Below, piece after piece: positions 59,516-64,000 of a stretch of 64,000 nucleotides of DNA. Below the pieces are notes generated by a model. The model was not told where the DNA came from. It did no database searches and worked only from the letters and a program-made list of their open reading frames with translations. The position numbers were made by a program, and so were the translations under genes. Source of the DNA: Calliopum simillimum (taxonomy: Eukaryota > Arthropoda > Insecta > Diptera > Lauxaniidae). The stretch spans positions 35,025,948 to 35,089,947 of the forward strand of contig OX638370.1 in the NCBI GenBank assembly GCA_951812925.1. The letters run 5' to 3'. Numbering within the stretch: the stretch's first letter is position 1; each line of letters begins with the position of its first letter.

Positions 59516-60039
59516 AATTACTCCATCAGACAGCTCTAAAATTTCTAATAAAATTTTCAATAATTTGGTAGTACTTCTAACTTCTCCATTATTAGTATTT
59601 TAACTAGCCCTATGCAGGAGGAATGATGTGATTCTTATCTAAATACACTAGGGACATAAAGGCAAGAAAGGGGTATATTGCCTAATCAAGAGAGGTGCAT
59701 TCAATACATTTACAGGCCAAAATCCTTCTGCGTAGTGAATAATAACTTCAAAAATAATATAATTTGAGAATAGGAGCACAAAAAGACAATTCCTGTACAC
59801 TCTATCAAAAGGAATTGGAAACAACAGAGATTGCGTTGCATACTAGTCTTGCCTCAAAGAATTACGTACCTAGGTATAGAGATTCTAGATCACATTGAAA
59901 TAGATAAGATCAATTCCACGACATTAATGATATTCGTAACTAGTTAGAACTTTTTTGGTAGGGAGAGGGAACGCAAAAAAGATCTTTTAAGTTCGTGGTG
60001 TGGTGGCTCATAGCCCTTTCAAATAAATAAGTAGTTCAG
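59516..60039. other. Repeat-derived DNA, no gene seen
   Basis: 59655-59715 (AAGAAAGGGGTATATTGCC, CAAGAGAGGTGCATTCAATA) matches 21563-21603 and about 25300, a dispersed family of unknown type. Confidence 0.45.
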
Positions 60040-60495
60040 ACACTTCGAATAATATCAAAAACAATTTTTGGAATCAAAGTCAGAAATTTATTGGCATAAA
60101 TTTTTGGAAATAAAGCCAAAAATTATCTAGGAAATACATTTTTTGCAATATTTCCAAAACAAAATGGAAATAACGCCAGAAATATGTATGGAGATTTTTC
60201 TGACTTTACTTCCAAAAAATTTTGTCGTTATTTCACAGTCAATTTTTGGCTTTATTTCCAAAAATTAATGCCACAAAATTTCTGGCTTTATTGTGAAAAA
60301 ATTTTCTTATGGCGTTATTTATTTTTTGTAAGCCATATTATTTTTGGAAATAAAGCTACAACTTTCGGTAAAACGTCAGTAAAGTTTTTGGCCAAACCAA
60401 AATGGAAATAACGAAAGAATTTTGTATGATTTTTCTAGTTTTATTTCCAAAAATTATTCTGGGGTTATTTGATATGGCGTTATTTTCGGGAACGT
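60040..60495. repeat. Self-repeating GGAAATAACGCCA-type DNA
   Basis: Words GGAAATAAAGCCA / GGAAATAACGCCA and TTTATTTCCAAAAATT recur in both orientations at about 60050, 60108, 60168, 60250, 60345, 60403 and 60445. It has the same style as, and words related to, the 41.4 kb element (GGCGTTATTT near 60475). Clear ends and target duplication were not found. Confidence 0.5.
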
Positions 60496-61760
60496 CCGTT
60501 AATATCCTACGAGACACTCAGTTTCGAAAAGTATGAAATTGTCAATGCAACGAAAAGCGTGGTAGACCAAAAGTCATTTAGAAATTCAAAAATAAGGAAA
60601 GTCATAAGTATATAAAAATCAAAATTATCACATAAAAATGCATTCAATAGAGACAATATACTCTCTCTTGGAGCTTCTGAAATAGAAAATTTAAAATTAA
60701 ATTTATTTTGCTGTGCAGTGTAATTTACGCTTGAATCAAATGATAAAATTTAAGGTGCTTTTCTGGTGACACCAGACATCAGTCAATTTCTACGCAAATA
60801 TCAACTGCACAATATTCAATCAAAACACTCAAGAGGACTAGAAGTTTCACCCCCACAAATGTACGGGTATATTACTGTCATATACACTCAATGCGCAAAA
60901 AATTTAATGTAGGCATTTAACTATTCATGAATCAAAGTTATGGAAATGAAGATATTTTCAAATCTATTTTTAAAGATCCATGATTTACGTATTAATGTGG
61001 CATTTAAATAATAACATTGTAATAAATTAATTGTAATAAATTCTTAAGAAAGCTATTGAAAACATGTGCATTTGTAGTATACTGGATACGTAATAAACAT
61101 TACACTTCATATGTAGTTTTGACTATTTTAATTCATTACTTTAACACCTTACGGAGTAATTTTCTATTGCGTGATTCATTAAACTCTGTTGGATATGGAA
61201 GTTGTCATATGGATTCTACTACGGTCATTAGCATAACAATATTAATATGATATGCAAAATCGAATAACAGCAATAAATTTTTATTTAATCCTGCAACCTT
61301 TAGGCTATTAATTAAAATTAAATATTGTAATAATAAACTAGAAAAATGGCATTGTTGTAAACACAAAAAAAAAATAAAAATACCACATGCAATCATATTT
61401 TAACGCTGAATAATTTTTCACAAAAATTATGACAAATGGAAAAATGCATTTTTCTGTGTTGAGACAATAAATTTCTACTTTTCATTGAAACCAACGAAAG
61501 TGAGATTTTTGTAATTTGACCTTTCGCAGAATCTTTTTTTTGTTCCATGCTACATAGTATTCTGATAAAAATCGCTTTAAAGATTAGAAAAATTTGTTCA
61601 TTTTTGAAAAATTTTAAAAAAAATTTATTTTACAAAAGTTGATTATTTTTTTCCTAAACAATCTTTACAATTTATCAAAAATCAAGCGGGGCATACTTTC
61701 AAGAATATGTATTATTCAGTTTTGCCATTATCTCATAACTTTTGAAAAAGTTAAAGAGTA
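60496..61760. other. AT-rich intergenic DNA, no gene seen
   Basis: No supported coding region, array or element ends. Confidence 0.35.
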
Positions 61761-61770
61761 AGGTCACGAT

Positions 61771-63228
61771 CAGAGTGCGCGCTTTGAGCAAAGCAAAGCG
61801 TGGCGAAAAGTGATGAGCAAAATTAGCATTGGTTTTGCGTCTTGTTCTTGGTCTTGGTAATTTTGCGAGACCAAGACCAAAACGCTGATATTTTTGCAAG
61901 GCCAAGACCAAGACCAAGACTGCTATGGTCTTGGTCTTGGTCTTACTCATGAGAATCGTCAAGACCAATACTGCTTATCAGTCTTGGTAATTTATAGTTA
62001 AAAGTTGTTTCACGGCCGTTTTGAAGATAAAATCATCTCTGGATGTGAATTTTGGCATCTTAAAAACCCAACTGTTTTGGAAAAATATGATTTTGCATTT
62101 TTGAATACTCAATATCTCTGAAAATTTTTTGAAGACTAAGACCAAGGCCGAGACCAAGACTTAATGAGCAAGATCAAGACCAAGACTCAATATCAAAACC
62201 AAGGCCAAGACTCAATCTGCAAAAACAAGACCAAGATCAAGACTGCTTTGGTCTTGGTCTTGGTTTGCTCATCACTAATGGCGAAGATCAAGTTGCGTAT
62301 AGCGATCACAATAGGCGCTTAGAGCAAAGCGTGGCGGCGCTTCTATGGTCATTGTCTTCATTTCATTACCTTTTTATTTTATTTTATTTATTTTGTAATT
62401 TTCATGTTCTAATTCAACTAGAAATACACAAAAATGCAAAACAAAGCATGAAGCGGCACTTCGAGCAAAGATATGCGTTCTCTGCAACGCAAAATTCATT
62501 GCTTTGTTTCTTGCTTTTTTATTTATTTGCTTGTACTCTTTGTATCTTTCTCATCATTTCTTCACTCTTGTTTTCATTAATCTTTTCCACTCATTGCATT
62601 TATTTTTTATTTCACTTAATTTTTTTTTTTTTCACTAGAAAATTAAGTAAATGAAAAAAAAAAAAAAAAACAAATAAATGCTTCTGTTGTCCTTCGCAAG
62701 AAGTGGTAAGATAGAAACAAAGAATACAATAAAAAAGCAAAACATAAAGCATATCTTTGCTCGAAGCACCGCTCACGCTTTGTTTTGCAGTGGGATCGAA
62801 TCGCCGCATCAGTGAATGGTACGGCAATTGTACAAAAAAAAATTATATGACGCGTCAATCGAATGAACGGGATTGGATTATGACAGCTGATAAGTTAGGG
62901 GACGCTCTCCTTTTTCAAACACTTCAACTTAAATAATATAAATTTACAGATTTTTATTTAAACAAAATTATTTTTCTCACATTTTTTGTGTTTTTTGCCG
63001 CATTCGATTGCTTTAAAGTGATCGTATTGCTACCAATTGACATGATCACGTACGCTCACTAAGCGCACGATGCCGATTGCAAAATACATAATTTTGTTGT
63101 ACGTTCACTGATGCAGCGATGCGACCCCCGTCTTAATTGGACTAGAAACAAGCAAAAAAATAAAGCAGAACACAGCGTTTGTGGCGCTGTAAAACACTTC
63201 CGAAACTTTGCTCAAAGCGCGCACTCTG
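61771..63228. mobile_element. DNA element with 23-bp exact inverted ends
   Basis: CAGAGTGCGCGCTTTGAGCA, continuing AAG, at 61771-61793 is exactly mirrored at 63206-63228. Weaker inverted similarity continues about 10 bp outward. Subterminal GAGCAAAG words recur in both orientations at 62321, 62463, 62756 and near the ends. An inner palindrome (about 62430-62500 against 62710-62785) shares CTTCGAGCAAAGATATGC. No transposase motif. Split by the CCAAGA element. Ends suggest hAT, not proven. Confidence 0.65.
61808..62278. mobile_element. CCAAGA-rich element, most intact copy
   Basis: Ends AAGTGATGAGCAAA and the inverse of TTAGTGATGAGCAAA, flanked by TGGCGAA at 61801-61807 and 62279-62285, a 7-8-bp duplication. 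The interior is dominated by CCAAGA / TCTTGG hexamers in both orientations, over 20 copies, around a core with ATTTATAGTT and TTTGGCATCTTAAAAACCCA. Non-coding. hAT-type duplication. Confidence 0.8.
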
Positions 63229-63239
63229 GTCGCAACCTA

Positions 63240-63489
63240 AGACTTAATGAGGAAGACTATCCAATGCGCTATAACAATTGTAACAATTGCACTAATACAC
63301 GTGCGCCAAGTGCCTTGAAATAAAATAAATCTCGATATTCAGAAATGCTAGAGAAATTCTTACAATTAACAATTTATAAGAAAATAATTGTTATAAATCA
63401 AAGAGCAGTCGTCTGCTGCATATTTTTACGAAAAAAAATTAAATGTCGTTTAACAATGTGTTATAATTAGTCAATAATTGCTACATTGT
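63240..63489. other. Intergenic DNA, no gene seen
   Basis: Short AT-rich spacer between the DNA element and the LINE tail. Confidence 0.35.
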
Positions 63490-63501
63490 ATGTGAGGAAT
63501 T

Positions 63502-63907
63502 GAGGAACACAGAACAACTAACGAACAAGCTGCAAGTATTCGTCAATAAATGCTTAAGGCGTATACTAAAGATTTGGTGGCCTCGCACTATATCAAATGC
63601 CGAGCTACATCAAAAATGCAATCAGAGGGCTATAGCAAACGAGGTCAAGCTGCGCAAATGGGGATGGATTGGTCACACTCTCCGGAAACCACACAGCGAA
63701 GTTTGTCGCCAGGCTCTTGAGTGGAATCCACAAGGCAGTAGAGCACGTGGTAGACCCAAAACCAACTGGAAAAGGTCACTGGAAAAGGAAATCCAAGAAT
63801 CGGGAAAGTCGTGGCAAGAGATCAAAGTCATCGCAAGGGATCGTGACGAATGGAGATGTTTCATATTGGCCCTTTGCTCCTCCTAGGAGTCAAAGGAGAA
63901 TACATAC
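63502..63907 (+). mobile_element. Strongly 5'-truncated LINE between 12-bp target duplications
   Basis: ATGTGAGGAATT occurs at 63490-63501 and 63908-63919 as a perfect 12-bp target duplication. The insertion is one open C-terminal fragment to a TAG at 63884-63886: LQVFVNKCLRRILKIWWPRT, KWGWIGHTLRKP, CRQALEWNPQG, RGRPKTNWKRSLEKEI and VIARDRDEWR. This matches the conserved tail of a widespread group of LINE ORFs. The apparent ATG at 63500 belongs to the target site. The open frame suggests a young insertion. Confidence 0.85.
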
Positions 63908-64000
63908 ATGTGAGGAATTTAAACCTTAAAGTGGTAAAATGTATTATAGTATTTACTAGGTCTGATGTAAAGACTATTAAATCAATCAATAAATGTATTA

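Noticed and set aside
62265..62858. Overlapping open frames on both strands
   Set aside because: They lie in the repeat-rich interior of a DNA element and read T/A-rich tracts; no transposase motif.

Overview
The window comes from a fly nuclear genome. It is very AT-rich and carries spliced genes with GT-AG introns, a receptor tyrosine kinase almost identical in its kinase domain to fly Alk, and a dense load of insect transposons. A higher (cyclorrhaphan) fly with a large, repeat-rich genome fits best; the species cannot be fixed from the sequence alone.

Only two host genes can be supported. At the left edge (214-2115, + strand) are the last three coding exons of Alk: most of the kinase domain and the whole cytoplasmic tail. 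From 47641 down to 36011 (- strand) is a complete ten-exon fatty acyl-CoA reductase gene of 554 codons whose exons all join in frame. The two genes converge tail to tail, and about 34 kb of mostly transposon-derived DNA lies between them. The first intron of the reductase is 7.1 kb and holds several further repeats. Beyond the reductase start (47.6-64 kb) no host coding exon was recognised, only a candidate promoter/5' region near 52.4-53.5 kb.

The rest is a record of transposon activity. Recognisable pieces are: a hAT-type element with a perfect 8-bp target duplication, itself split by a mariner-like element (5.7-7.6 kb); a Tc1-like element with doubled terminal repeats (19.2-20.1 kb); a piggyBac relic with TTAA ends (28.0-30.8 kb); three non-LTR retrotransposon tails, two of them 5'-truncated between 12-bp target duplications; a DNA element with six copies of a TGTACGGGA word (23.0-24.9 kb); and many palindromic (foldback) elements with arms of 100-600 bp. 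The most unusual items are a 629-bp element built almost wholly from some 19 copies of its own terminal word in both orientations (41.4-42.1 kb); palindromic elements that contain tRNA-like Pol III promoter boxes followed by T-runs (15.7-16.9 and 49.2-49.9 kb); and a four-element nest at 27.1-31.5 kb.

All coordinates were read by eye. Boundaries marked by target duplications are firm; others are approximate. No searches were run.
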